DNA from: Niabella sp.
GTDB lineage: Bacteria; Bacteroidota; Bacteroidia; Chitinophagales; Chitinophagaceae
Direction: 5' to 3'
DNA: 64,000 bases
Assembly: GCA_017744715.1 (NCBI GenBank)
Contig: JAGIAT010000004.1
Location: 574,594-638,593, forward strand
Positions 45,037 to 52,886 of this stretch are shown in pieces; position 1 is the stretch's first letter, and each line of letters opens with the position of its first letter. Both the position numbers and the translations under genes were made by a program. The notes under the pieces are model-generated. The model was not told the origin of the DNA. It ran no database searches and saw only the letters and a list, made by a program, of their open reading frames with translations.

Positions 45037-45336
45037 ATGGTAACTGAAATAGCAATGTTGAATATTATCCCGGGAATGGAGCCCGATTTTTTAGCTTCCT
45101 TTGAGAAAGCTGAAAGCATCATCAGCTCTATGAACGGATACCTGCAACATGAATTGCTAAAGTCGGTGGCAGAAGCCGGCAAATATGTGTTGATCGTACG
45201 CTGGCAAACCCTGGAGGATCACACCGAAGGGTTCAGGAAAAGCGCGGCATACCAGGAATGGAAGCGGCTCCTGCATCATTTTTATGACCCGTTCCCGGTG
45301 GTGGAACACTATCACAGAACAGGTAAAGCAGCATGA
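45037..45336 (+). CDS. antibiotic biosynthesis monooxygenase (ABM) domain protein
   Basis: 99-residue ferredoxin-like dimeric alpha/beta-barrel protein with the ABM pattern (IIPGMEPDFLASFEKAE; YVLIVRWQTLEDHTEGFRKSAAYQEW). Relatives are cofactor-free monooxygenases or small stress proteins of unknown substrate. Its stop overlaps the next start by 4 bases (ATGA), so it is translationally coupled to the methyltransferase. Confidence 0.88.
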   Translation: MVTEIAMLNIIPGMEPDFLASFEKAESIISSMNGYLQHELLKSVAEAGKYVLIVRWQTLEDHTEGFRKSAAYQEWKRLLHHFYDPFPVVEHYHRTGKAA

Positions 45337-45935
45337 CAGACAAGGTAACCATAAATATTCCCGTTCAATATGCGGCTATTGCACTTAAAACAAAAGCGCT
45401 GGGTTTTGATATGCCTTCCGATCTGCAAACGGGAAGCCTGTTAAAAACCCTGGTGGCATCGAAGCCCGGCGGCCGGATACTGGAACTGGGCACGGGCACA
45501 GGACTGGCAACCTCCTGGATACTGAGCGGGATGGACAACGGTGCATCACTGGTTTCTGTTGATAATAATGCGCTCCTGATCAATGTGGCCAGGGAACAGC
45601 TGAAGGACCACCGGATCGAATTTGTATGTGCAGATGGTTACGAATGGATCACTACTTACAAAGGCGCTTCCTTTGATCTCATATTTGCTGATGCCATGCC
45701 GGGGAAATACGATCTTTTTGAAGAAACATTCGGTTTGTTAAAAACCGGGGGCATCTATTTTATTGACGACATGCTGCCCCAGCCCAACTGGCCGGAGGGG
45801 CACGCGCAACGGGTGGAAGCCTTTATTACCATGCTGGGAAAAAGAACCGACCTCGTGCTTACAAAGCTGCATTGGTCAACCGGGATCATCATCGTTACAA
45901 AAACTTTAAACTTTAAACTTCAAACACAACAATGA
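45333..45935 (+). CDS. O-methyltransferase-like SAM-dependent enzyme
   Basis: 200-residue class I methyltransferase with motif I ILELGTGTGLATSWIL, the acidic loop SVDNNA and the DLIFADAMPGKY motif. It resembles the family-3 O-methyltransferases. The last eleven residues (TLNFKLQTQQ and the residue before it) are encoded by an aactttaaactttaaactt repeat of the kind seen between genes elsewhere in the window. Both ends overlap neighbours by ATGA, so abm, this gene and ilvN form a coupled block. Substrate unknown. Confidence 0.85.
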   Translation: MTDKVTINIPVQYAAIALKTKALGFDMPSDLQTGSLLKTLVASKPGGRILELGTGTGLATSWILSGMDNGASLVSVDNNALLINVAREQLKDHRIEFVCADGYEWITTYKGASFDLIFADAMPGKYDLFEETFGLLKTGGIYFIDDMLPQPNWPEGHAQRVEAFITMLGKRTDLVLTKLHWSTGIIIVTKTLNFKLQTQQ

Positions 45936-46519
45936 AGCAACAATATACCATAACCGTTTACGCAGAAGACCAGATCGGTCTACTGGCCCGCATTACGATT
46001 ATTTTTTCCCGCCGGAAAATCAACATCGACAGTCTCAATACTTCTTCTTCCGAAATCCCCGGCATCCACCGGTTCAATATCGTGATTGACGAAACTGAAG
46101 AAGTAGTAAAAAAATTATGTAAGCAGATCGAAAAGCAGGTGGAAGTACTGAAAGCTTACTACAACCTCAACAGCGAAATCATCTGGCAGGAGCTGGCCCT
46201 GTATAAAGTACCCACCAGCCAGGTAACCGAAAAAATGAGCGTAGAGCGTGTACTGCGGGAATACGGCGCCCGTGTGGTATCCATCAATAATGATTACACC
46301 GTTTTTGAATGTACCGGGCATCGCGAAGAAACCGACAAGCTGGTAAAGCTGTTTGAAGAATACGGGCTGATCGAATTTGTACGCGGGGCAAGGGTAGCCA
46401 TCATAAAAAGCAGCGAAGGCTTTCATAAAAAGATCAAGGAATTTGAAGCCCGTGAGCCGGGAGAAGAAGTGATTGAGAATGAATTTCTGAACGAACAGGA
46501 CTCTGTGTTTAGCATGTAA
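45932..46519 (+). CDS. ilvN: Acetolactate synthase small (regulatory) subunit
   Basis: Regulatory subunit giving valine feedback and activation to IlvB. The 195-residue protein has an N-terminal ACT domain (YTITVYAEDQIGLLARITIIFSRRKINIDSL, shown here as residues 4-34) and the C-terminal ALS_ss domain (AARVVSINNDY-like segment and EYGLIEFVRGARVAI). The length is slightly over the usual 160-170 because of an acidic C-terminal tail. The start overlaps the methyltransferase stop. Confidence 0.95.
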   Translation: MKQQYTITVYAEDQIGLLARITIIFSRRKINIDSLNTSSSEIPGIHRFNIVIDETEEVVKKLCKQIEKQVEVLKAYYNLNSEIIWQELALYKVPTSQVTEKMSVERVLREYGARVVSINNDYTVFECTGHREETDKLVKLFEEYGLIEFVRGARVAIIKSSEGFHKKIKEFEAREPGEEVIENEFLNEQDSVFSM

Positions 46520-46521
46520 CA

Positions 46522-46899
46522 ATGACGGTAGAAAAAACCATACCCGTACTGCGCATCTTTGACTATGATAAAGCCATTGAGTTTTATATAGACTGGCTGG
46601 GATTTACCATTGTATGGGAGCACCGGTTTGAGGACAATACACCGGTTTACCTGGAAGTGGAGAAAGACGGCATTACCCTGCACCTCAGTGAACATCATGG
46701 AGACGGCACGCCCGGCACGCATGTGTTTGTATGGTGTACCGGCTTAAAGGCATTCCACAGCATGCTCATCAGCAAACAGTATAAATACAACCGCCCGGGT
46801 TTGGAAGAAACCTTTTATAACGCCTGGTGCGTTACCGTTAATGATCCTTTTAACAACCGGATATCCTTTAACGAACGCATACCCGGCGAAAAAAATTAA
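46522..46899 (+). CDS. glyoxalase/bleomycin-resistance superfamily protein
   Basis: 125-residue vicinal-oxygen-chelate fold protein with one betaalphabetabetabeta module followed by a second (PVLRIFDYDKAIEFYIDWLGF; VTVNDPFNNRISFNE). It resembles bleomycin-binding 'Ble'-type and other glyoxalase-like proteins. It is 2 bp after ilvN and 3 bp before a DinB-like gene, deep within the ilv operon. Its substrate is unknown; a role in aldehyde or antibiotic defence is speculation. Confidence 0.85.
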   Translation: MTVEKTIPVLRIFDYDKAIEFYIDWLGFTIVWEHRFEDNTPVYLEVEKDGITLHLSEHHGDGTPGTHVFVWCTGLKAFHSMLISKQYKYNRPGLEETFYNAWCVTVNDPFNNRISFNERIPGEKN

Positions 46900-46902
46900 A
46901 CA

Positions 46903-47367
46903 ATGTACACACTAAATATTATAGACAGCATCCGGAAAAAAGCCATTGCGCTTATAAAAGAAACGCCGACCGAGGTGCTCAATCAGATACCTGCCGGTTT
47001 TAACAACAACATCATCTGGAACTTCGGTCACCTGGTAGTAAGCGGCTACGGACTGGTATTCCGGGTTACCCAGGCCGATCCGGGCTTTATCATTCCCCTG
47101 CAGGATGCCTATAAAAAGGGCAGCAAACCCGCCGCTCCGGCAACCCGGGAAGAAATTGAAGAACTGATCGAATTGTCGAACACATTTACACTGGCGGTAA
47201 AAGAAGCGCTCGATGCCAACCGCTTTCAGGAAATCAGCACCTACACCACCGATACCTTTGGCGTGCCGGTAACGACCATCGAAGAAATGCTGACAACGGT
47301 AGCGGCCCATGACACCCTGCACTGGCAGGTAATGCGCGACTATGCAAGAATGCTAAGCACCAAATAA
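46903..47367 (+). CDS. DinB-family protein (copy 2)
   Basis: 154-residue DinB/YfiT-superfamily four-helix bundle with histidines in NFGHLVVSGYG and AAHDTLHWQV at metal-site positions. It differs clearly from copy 1 (42692) and copy 3 (56197), so these are not recent duplicates. It is 3 bp after the glyoxalase-like gene and 65 bp before ilvC. Confidence 0.85.
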   Translation: MYTLNIIDSIRKKAIALIKETPTEVLNQIPAGFNNNIIWNFGHLVVSGYGLVFRVTQADPGFIIPLQDAYKKGSKPAAPATREEIEELIELSNTFTLAVKEALDANRFQEISTYTTDTFGVPVTTIEEMLTTVAAHDTLHWQVMRDYARMLSTK

Positions 47368-47432
47368 AAAATTTCAAACAACAATTCTCGAATCTCAATT
47401 ATTAAATCGTAAATACTAAATATCAAATAACA

Positions 47433-48914
47433 ATGGCAAATTACTTTAACACACTACCCCTGAGAGAGCAGCTAAACCAACTGGGCGTTTGTGAATTCAT
47501 GAGCAACGATGAGTTTCTGGACGGCGTGGATGCATTAAAAGGAAAAAAGATCGTAATCGTTGGTTGTGGCGCACAAGGCCTGAACCAGGGTTTAAACTTA
47601 AGAGATAGTGGTCTGGATGTTTCTTATGCACTGCGCAAAGAAGCCATCGAAGAAAAAAGAGCCAGCTGGAAAAACGCAACTGATAACAATTTTAATGTGG
47701 GCACCTACGAGGAGCTGATCCCAAGCGCCGACCTGGTGATCAACCTGACCCCCGACAAACAACATACCAGCGTTGTAAGTGCTGTGATGCCGTTAATGAA
47801 ACAGGGCGCTACCCTTTCTTATTCGCACGGCTTTAACATCGTTGAAGAAGGCATGCAGATCCGTAAAGATCTTACCGTAATCATGGTGGCCCCCAAAAGC
47901 CCCGGAAGCGAGGTACGGGCCGAATACCTGCGGGGCTTTGGTGTTCCGACCCTTATTGCGGTGCACCCCGAAAATGATCCCGAAGGAAAAGGCCTGGAGC
48001 AGGCAAAAGCGTACTGTGTGGGTACAGGCGGACACCGTGCCGGTGTACTGCGGTCTTCTTTTGTAGCGGAAGTAAAATCAGACCTGATGGGAGAGCAAAC
48101 CATTCTTTGCGGCCTGCTGCAAACCGGTTCCATTCTTTCTTTCGACAAAATGATCGAAAAAGGCATCGACCCCGGTTATGCCTCCAAACTGGTACAATAT
48201 GGTGTGGAAGTGATTACCGAAGCCCTGAAACACGGCGGCGTTACCGGTATGATGGACCGTTTGAGCAACCCTGCAAAGATTAAAGCATTCCGCATTTCAG
48301 AAGAACTGAAAACCATTATGCGTCCCCTGTTCCAGAAGCACCAGGACGATATCATGAGTGGCGAGTTCAGCCGTATTATGATGGAAGACTGGGCAAACGG
48401 CGATGCCAACCTGCTGAAATGGAGAGCAGAGACCGGCGAAACGGCTTTTGAAAAAACCCCTGCCGGTGATGTAAAGATCGGAGACCAGGAATATTTTGAT
48501 AACTATACATTAATGGTTGCCTTTATCAAAGCCGGTGTGGAACTGGCCTTTGAAACCATGGTGGAAGCCGGCATTAAACCAGAGTCCGCTTATTATGAGT
48601 CCTTACACGAAACACCGTTAATTGCCAATACCATCGCGCGTAAAAAACTGTTCGAAATGAACCGTGTGATCTCCGATACCGCCGAGTATGGCTGTTACCT
48701 GTTTGACCAGGCATGTAAGCCGTTACTGGCCGATTTCATGAAGACGGTAGATACAGACCTGGTGGGCAAGAACTTTAACGAAGGAAAGGACGGTGCGGTA
48801 GATAACCAGGAGCTGGTGGAAGTAAACGAAGCCCTCCGCTCGCATCCTGTTGAGCTGGTGGGTACGGTATTGCGTAAAGCGATGACCGCCATGAAAGCGA
48901 TCAAAACAGCATAA
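47433..48914 (+). CDS. ilvC: Ketol-acid reductoisomerase, class II (long form)
   Basis: NADPH-dependent isomeroreductase converting acetolactate to 2,3-dihydroxyisovalerate. The Rossmann motif [11 protein letters not shown] is followed by SYALRKEAI, where the Arg marks NADPH preference. At 493 residues it is the class II form, with a duplicated C-terminal knotted domain as in E. coli, rather than the 330-residue class I. It is the last enzyme of the operon and ends 25 bp before a strong hairpin. Confidence 0.96.
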   Translation: MANYFNTLPLREQLNQLGVCEFMSNDEFLDGVDALKGKKIVIVGCGAQGLNQGLNLRDSGLDVSYALRKEAIEEKRASWKNATDNNFNVGTYEELIPSADLVINLTPDKQHTSVVSAVMPLMKQGATLSYSHGFNIVEEGMQIRKDLTVIMVAPKSPGSEVRAEYLRGFGVPTLIAVHPENDPEGKGLEQAKAYCVGTGGHRAGVLRSSFVAEVKSDLMGEQTILCGLLQTGSILSFDKMIEKGIDPGYASKLVQYGVEVITEALKHGGVTGMMDRLSNPAKIKAFRISEELKTIMRPLFQKHQDDIMSGEFSRIMMEDWANGDANLLKWRAETGETAFEKTPAGDVKIGDQEYFDNYTLMVAFIKAGVELAFETMVEAGIKPESAYYESLHETPLIANTIARKKLFEMNRVISDTAEYGCYLFDQACKPLLADFMKTVDTDLVGKNFNEGKDGAVDNQELVEVNEALRSHPVELVGTVLRKAMTAMKAIKTA

Positions 48915-48939
48915 GAACCGCATATTTAAAAGACCTCAA

Positions 48940-49000
48940 AAGACCTGCAGGGTTTTCCGCCATAGCGGACGGGTTAAACCTTGCAGGTCTTATTTATTTA
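48940..49000 (+). terminator. terminator of the ilv operon, built from an AGACCTGC inverted repeat
   Basis: A 16-bp outer stem with one G-T pair (48940-48955 with 48976-48991) encloses a second small hairpin (TCCGC CATA GCGGA, 48956-48969), and is followed by an A/T-rich tail (atttattta). The aagacctgcagg/ccttgcaggtctt arms match a palindromic element common between Bacteroidota genes. It separates ilvC from the second ABC gene. Confidence 0.8.
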
Positions 49001-49013
49001 AAAATTTTCTACC

Positions 49014-50450
49014 TTGATCTTACTTAATACAGAAGAACTGTCCATACGTTACGGTGCTAAAACCGTATTAACCGGTGTTTCCTTTGCTGTGAACCAGGGT
49101 GAAGGCTGGGTCATCAGAGGTATAAGCGGAAGCGGCAAAACAACTTTTGCAAGGGCCATCGCCGGCACGGTAAAATATACAGGAAAACTGAACATCCGTT
49201 ATGATGCCCAAAGCCTCTTACCCGCAAAAACACTTTTTGTAGAAAGCTGGTACCGCTTTACCAACCTGGAAGGCGACCGCAATTTTTATTACCAGCAACG
49301 GTACAATCACCAGCAAAGAAGAGATACGGTTACGATTGCCCGGGAGCTGGAACTTTATGGACAGGAATATGCATTAGATAATAACCGGTTACAGGCGCTC
49401 ATGAGTGCACTGGATTATGATCGGGTGCTGGATGAACAGCTTTTTGAGATCTCCAGCGGTGAGCATAAAAAATTACAACTGATCAAGGCCCTGTGGCTAC
49501 GCCCGCAACTGCTGATCATCGACCAGCCTTATACCGGGCTTGATGTAAAATCGCGCGGGCGGCTCAATGACCTGCTCAATGAATACACTGTCAACGGCGG
49601 TACGCTGCTCCTTATCAGCAATGATGCGGAACTGCCTTCCTGTGTAAACCATTTTGCAGTGCTGATGAACGGGCAATTTACCACAAGTGATTCAGCAGTT
49701 GTTTTTGAAGAAAAGCTATTACAACCGCTCCCTGAATTTTTAAAAGAACCGCCGCAGTACTCCGCACCAACGCTGATTGACATGAAGCAGGTGCATGTGC
49801 AATATGGCGACAAGCAGGTATTGAAAGACATCTGCTGGCAGGTAAACGCCGGAGAGCGCTGGCTGCTCCAGGGTCATAACGGTTCCGGGAAGTCGACCCT
49901 GCTGAGTTTGATTACCGGAGACCACCCGCAGGCTTATGCCAATAATATTAAATTATTTGGCGTACAGCGCGGCGCCGGAGAAAGCATATGGGACATTAAG
50001 AAACGGATTGGCCTGATCTCCCCCGAGCTGCACTGGTATTTTGATGCGAACGCTACCGTACTGCAAAGCCTTGCCTCCGGGTTCTTCGACAGCAATGGCC
50101 TGTACCGGCAATTGCGCTATATGCAGAAACAACAGCTGAACGAGCTGCTGAAGTTCCTGGATCTGTACGATGTGAAAGATGAACTCCTTACCACGCTTCC
50201 ATTGGGCAAACAGCGGCTGGCTTTATTAGGACGCACCATTATTAAAAATCCGCAGCTGCTGGTGCTGGATGAGCCCTGCCAGGGACTGGATCAGCAGCAA
50301 ACACAATACTTTAATAAACTGGTTGATGAAATCAGTAAAAATGGCGTTACCATCATTTATGTAGGTCATTTTGAAACCCAGCTGCCGGCCTGTATTACGC
50401 ATAAACTGGTATTGCAGGATGGACGGTGCATAGAAAACACCCGGCTGTAA
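49014..50450 (+). CDS. tandem-ATPase ABC protein, ModF-like (copy 2)
   Basis: 478-residue paralogue of the protein at 38217, with the same two-domain plan. Walker A motifs are GISGSGKTTF and GHNGSGKSTLL, the first signature is ISSGEHKKLQ and Walker B is LLVLDEPCQGLD. The second signature region reads LPLGKQRLAL, so the first Gly of LSGGQ is lost and activity of that site is in doubt. HPQAYANNIKLFGVQRGAGESIWDIK is shared. The start is TTG at 49014, only 14 bp after the terminator hairpin, so the gene may rely on read-through. Confidence 0.83.
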   Translation: MILLNTEELSIRYGAKTVLTGVSFAVNQGEGWVIRGISGSGKTTFARAIAGTVKYTGKLNIRYDAQSLLPAKTLFVESWYRFTNLEGDRNFYYQQRYNHQQRRDTVTIARELELYGQEYALDNNRLQALMSALDYDRVLDEQLFEISSGEHKKLQLIKALWLRPQLLIIDQPYTGLDVKSRGRLNDLLNEYTVNGGTLLLISNDAELPSCVNHFAVLMNGQFTTSDSAVVFEEKLLQPLPEFLKEPPQYSAPTLIDMKQVHVQYGDKQVLKDICWQVNAGERWLLQGHNGSGKSTLLSLITGDHPQAYANNIKLFGVQRGAGESIWDIKKRIGLISPELHWYFDANATVLQSLASGFFDSNGLYRQLRYMQKQQLNELLKFLDLYDVKDELLTTLPLGKQRLALLGRTIIKNPQLLVLDEPCQGLDQQQTQYFNKLVDEISKNGVTIIYVGHFETQLPACITHKLVLQDGRCIENTRL

Positions 50451-50497
50451 ATGCCGCAGGCACCGATATAAAAAGGCTCAACAGCATCCTGCAGCGT

Positions 50498-50824
50498 TTA
50501 CTCAAACGTCCATACCGTACCGATCCGCTGATGATGCGCGGCAAAATCCGCCATCAGGGTTTTGTCAAATGCGGTGCCATCGGCATCCCGCAGCTCACAA
50601 AGCATACAGGACATATAGATGAGCCGGATATTGTAGTAAACGGCATTGTTCCAGTAATATTTTTCAATGACCGCGCCCTTGCTCTTCGGATCCTTTTGCA
50701 TTTCCGTAATGCGCACCTGCAGCCATACCGGAAGATCTTTCGGAGGCCGGGCATCAGGATCATTCTTCTTGGAGCAAGCAGCAAATCCGATCAGCAAAAG
50801 CATTATAAAAACATACTTTTTCAT
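50498..50824 (-). CDS. small lipoprotein, DUF6970-like
   Basis: 108-residue protein with a lipoprotein signal peptide (MKKYVFIMLLLIGFAAC; Cys17 is the lipidation site). The mature domain contains KYYWNNAVYYNIR and a CxxC-like MSCMLCELRDADG. The pattern resembles the DUF6970 family of Bacteroidota; this is my recollection, not a search result. It is convergent with the second ABC gene and stands alone. Confidence 0.75.
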   Translation of the reverse strand: MKKYVFIMLLLIGFAACSKKNDPDARPPKDLPVWLQVRITEMQKDPKSKGAVIEKYYWNNAVYYNIRLIYMSCMLCELRDADGTAFDKTLMADFAAHHQRIGTVWTFE

Positions 50825-51202
50825 AAACAGGATATTTTGATCTTATTTTCCATACAGCTTTGTTCACAAATTTAAAGAAAATAAGGTTGTCGTTAAAGAA
50901 TACATAATATTTGCTTCGTGTCTCCATCAATCAGGGCCGCCAGCCCTGGTTCCGCAGCTGCCCGGCCTTTATACGCCACCCGGGAATAAAAATGTTATGC
51001 CCCCTTATAAAACGTAAGCAATGAGGTAACTACAACATGCTCATGCGGCATGCGGAAACGCACTCATGTGCCGGACAACAACTCTGGGAAAACGCAAGCT
51101 TTTGTTACCCCTACCATTAATTTCAACGACATCACTGGCAATAAGCACCTTAGCTCAACAACAACAGCCGGTTCATTCATTCTTCATTTTTATTCACCAT
51201 TT
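50825..51202. other. gene-free region upstream of the Ala-rich protein gene
   Basis: This stretch between two diverging genes has no supportable open frame. It ends in the sigma-54-like promoter described at 51203. The left third must hold the lipoprotein promoter on the minus strand; no consensus was seen. Confidence 0.5.
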
Positions 51203-51218
51203 TTGGCACAGTCGTTGA
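51203..51218 (+). promoter_or_regulatory. sigma-54-like -24/-12 promoter
   Basis: TTGGCACAGTCGTTGA matches the -24 box (TTGGCAC) perfectly and the -12 box (TTGC) at three of four bases, with the required 10-base spacing between GG and the -12 G. It lies 42 bp before the ATG at 51260. No activator gene is in the window. Confidence 0.5.
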
Positions 51219-51259
51219 AATAAAACCTCATTACAATCCTAAAATTAAAATTCGTTTTT

Positions 51260-51919
51260 ATGAAAACAATGTTCAAAATTTCAATTGCCGCATTTTCGAT
51301 ACTATTTATCAGTACCGCTCATGCCCAGGTAGGCGTGGGAACTGCTGTAAAGGGTTCGGTAGGCGCCTCCGTAAACGCCGCAAAGGCCGCTTCAGCAGCA
51401 ACCAACGCTGTTGGTAAAGTATCTGCTGCCACTACCACCGCTGTTAACAAAACCCAGGCAACGGCAACGGGTGCCGTAAACAAAACAAAGGCGGCGGCCA
51501 GCGTAGCTGTTGATAAAACTGCTGCAGCAGCGGAAAATACAGCGAATGCCGGAAATGCAATAGAGGTAAATGCCGGTGCAAAAGCGCAAAACGCAGCAGC
51601 AGCTAACGCCACTACAAACGGAGATGTGCAGGCAGGCATTCATGCCAATGAAAATGCAAAAGCAAACGCCAGTGACCAATCTGCCGTACAGCAGGGCGGT
51701 GCTTCTGTGGGCACTGAAGCCAGTGCATCCGGTTCGGGCGAAACAGCCACCAGTGTTAAAGAAGATGCAAAGGCAGGCGCCGATGCTGCAGTTACAGGTA
51801 CAAAAAAAGCAGCGGGAGCGGTTAAGTCCGGTGTAAAAAAAGGCGCTGGTAAAATCAAAAATGCTTCGCCATCGGCAACCGTTGATGCAAACGCCTCCGG
51901 TAATGTAAAAGTAAAATAA
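51260..51919 (+). CDS. secreted Ala-rich low-complexity protein
   Basis: 219-residue protein with a signal peptide (MKTMFKISIAAFSILFISTAHAQ, cut near residue 23). The mature part is over one third Ala, with recurring short units such as AVNKT/AVDKT and AGAVKSGVKKGAGKI, and no Cys. The spacing is amphipathic-helical, like LEA-type or apolipoprotein-like stress proteins; this is a compositional likeness, not proven homology. It has a sigma-54-like promoter and its own terminator, so it is probably a separately induced gene. Confidence 0.75.
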   Translation: MKTMFKISIAAFSILFISTAHAQVGVGTAVKGSVGASVNAAKAASAATNAVGKVSAATTTAVNKTQATATGAVNKTKAAASVAVDKTAAAAENTANAGNAIEVNAGAKAQNAAAANATTNGDVQAGIHANENAKANASDQSAVQQGGASVGTEASASGSGETATSVKEDAKAGADAAVTGTKKAAGAVKSGVKKGAGKIKNASPSATVDANASGNVKVK

Positions 51920-51944
51920 CCTCCATCAGAATGAATGATATCGG

Positions 51945-51977
51945 TTGCCCTCTCAGCAATAAGAGGGCAATCGTTTT
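51945..51977 (+). terminator. Rho-independent terminator
   Basis: A perfect 9-bp stem TTGCCCTCT / AGAGGGCAA (51945-51953 with 51962-51970) with an 8-base loop is followed by TCGTTTT. It ends the Ala-rich gene transcript 25 bp after the stop and lies in the leader of the next gene. Confidence 0.85.
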
Positions 51978-52005
51978 AATCCCCGTACAACCAGGAAACC
52001 GTTTT

Positions 52006-52821
52006 ATGAACCGAATATCGAGATCGATCATTTTGGGCATCCTGCTGATGCCTGTAGCCTGTTTTGGCCAAAAAGACAGTACCCGGAAAAATGAATTCGG
52101 GGCCGGACTGAATTTCCAGACACGTCTTCATTATTTTGGAAGAACCGACAGCCTGCAGAGCAGCGCCCTCATCCCCAATATCGGCTACCAGCTTAAAAAC
52201 GGATTATACGTACAGGGAAATTTCGTTTTCATTCAAAATAAAGCGGCAGCCACCACTTATGCCGGAACCACCCTGGAAGGCGGATTCCGCTTTAAGCCTT
52301 CAAAGCATTTTAGCGGCAATATTTTTTATATGCAGGTGCTGTACAAGGATAACAGTACCCTGCCACAGTCGGCACTAAAGAGCCAGACCGGAATCAATAC
52401 AGCCATCACTACGCCCATAATTACCTTCAATGCCGGCGGCGATCTGAAATTCTCTAAACAACAAACAGATATCGGGGCTACCCTGGGAGCAGATCATATT
52501 TTTGTGCTGCATAAGCCCAGCAGCCGCGTTGCGTTTGCCATTGACCCCTCCGTTTATCTTTATGCCGGAACGCAACGATTTACAAAAAGTTATATCGAAC
52601 GTACCAAATTCCTGGGCATACCGGTGGGTCAAAAAGAAAATATACAATCCTATGATCGGTTTAACGTACTGGCATACGAAGCCTCTGCCCCGGTTGTAGC
52701 CGTGGCCGGAAAATTCTTTGCAACCGTCATTCCCTCCTACGTAATGCCGCAAAACCTGTTGGAGGGAGAAACCGGTAAAAACCTGTTCTCCCTTACGCTG
52801 GGCGTTGGCGTTAAGCTTTAA
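52006..52821 (+). CDS. outer-membrane beta-barrel-like protein
   Basis: 271-residue exported protein. The ATG at 52006 is used because it starts a normal signal peptide (MNRISRSIILGILLMPVACFGQ). The mature sequence alternates short beta-strands with turns (FGAGLNFQTRLHYF; GYQLKNGLYVQGNFVFI) and ends with an aromatic/hydrophobic strand SLTLGVGVKL, typical of a small outer-membrane barrel. A longer upstream frame to 51931 would run through the terminator and is not favoured. Function unknown. Confidence 0.7.
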   Translation: MNRISRSIILGILLMPVACFGQKDSTRKNEFGAGLNFQTRLHYFGRTDSLQSSALIPNIGYQLKNGLYVQGNFVFIQNKAAATTYAGTTLEGGFRFKPSKHFSGNIFYMQVLYKDNSTLPQSALKSQTGINTAITTPIITFNAGGDLKFSKQQTDIGATLGADHIFVLHKPSSRVAFAIDPSVYLYAGTQRFTKSYIERTKFLGIPVGQKENIQSYDRFNVLAYEASAPVVAVAGKFFATVIPSYVMPQNLLEGETGKNLFSLTLGVGVKL

Positions 52822-52875
52822 CCCGCCACACATAATAAATCTGCACGTTGCAGTCATAAAATGTGGATTCCTTTT

Positions 52876-52883
52876 TACCTTTG
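52876..52883 (+). promoter_or_regulatory. -7 promoter element directly before ilvA
   Basis: TACCTTTG matches TAnnTTTG perfectly and ends only 3 bases before the ilvA ATG (52887). If used, the transcript would begin at or next to the start codon. A -33 TTTG at the usual spacing is not seen. Confidence 0.45.
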
Positions 52884-52886
52884 GAC

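Noticed and set aside
42692..47367. recent horizontal insertion of the accessory genes in the ilv operon
   Set aside because: Codon use and base composition look like the neighbours by eye, gaps are tight and no mobile-element ends are present; insertion history cannot be claimed from this window.
51931..52005. N-terminal extension of the outer-membrane protein
   Set aside because: It would run through a clear Rho-independent terminator, and the ATG at 52006 begins a proper signal peptide.
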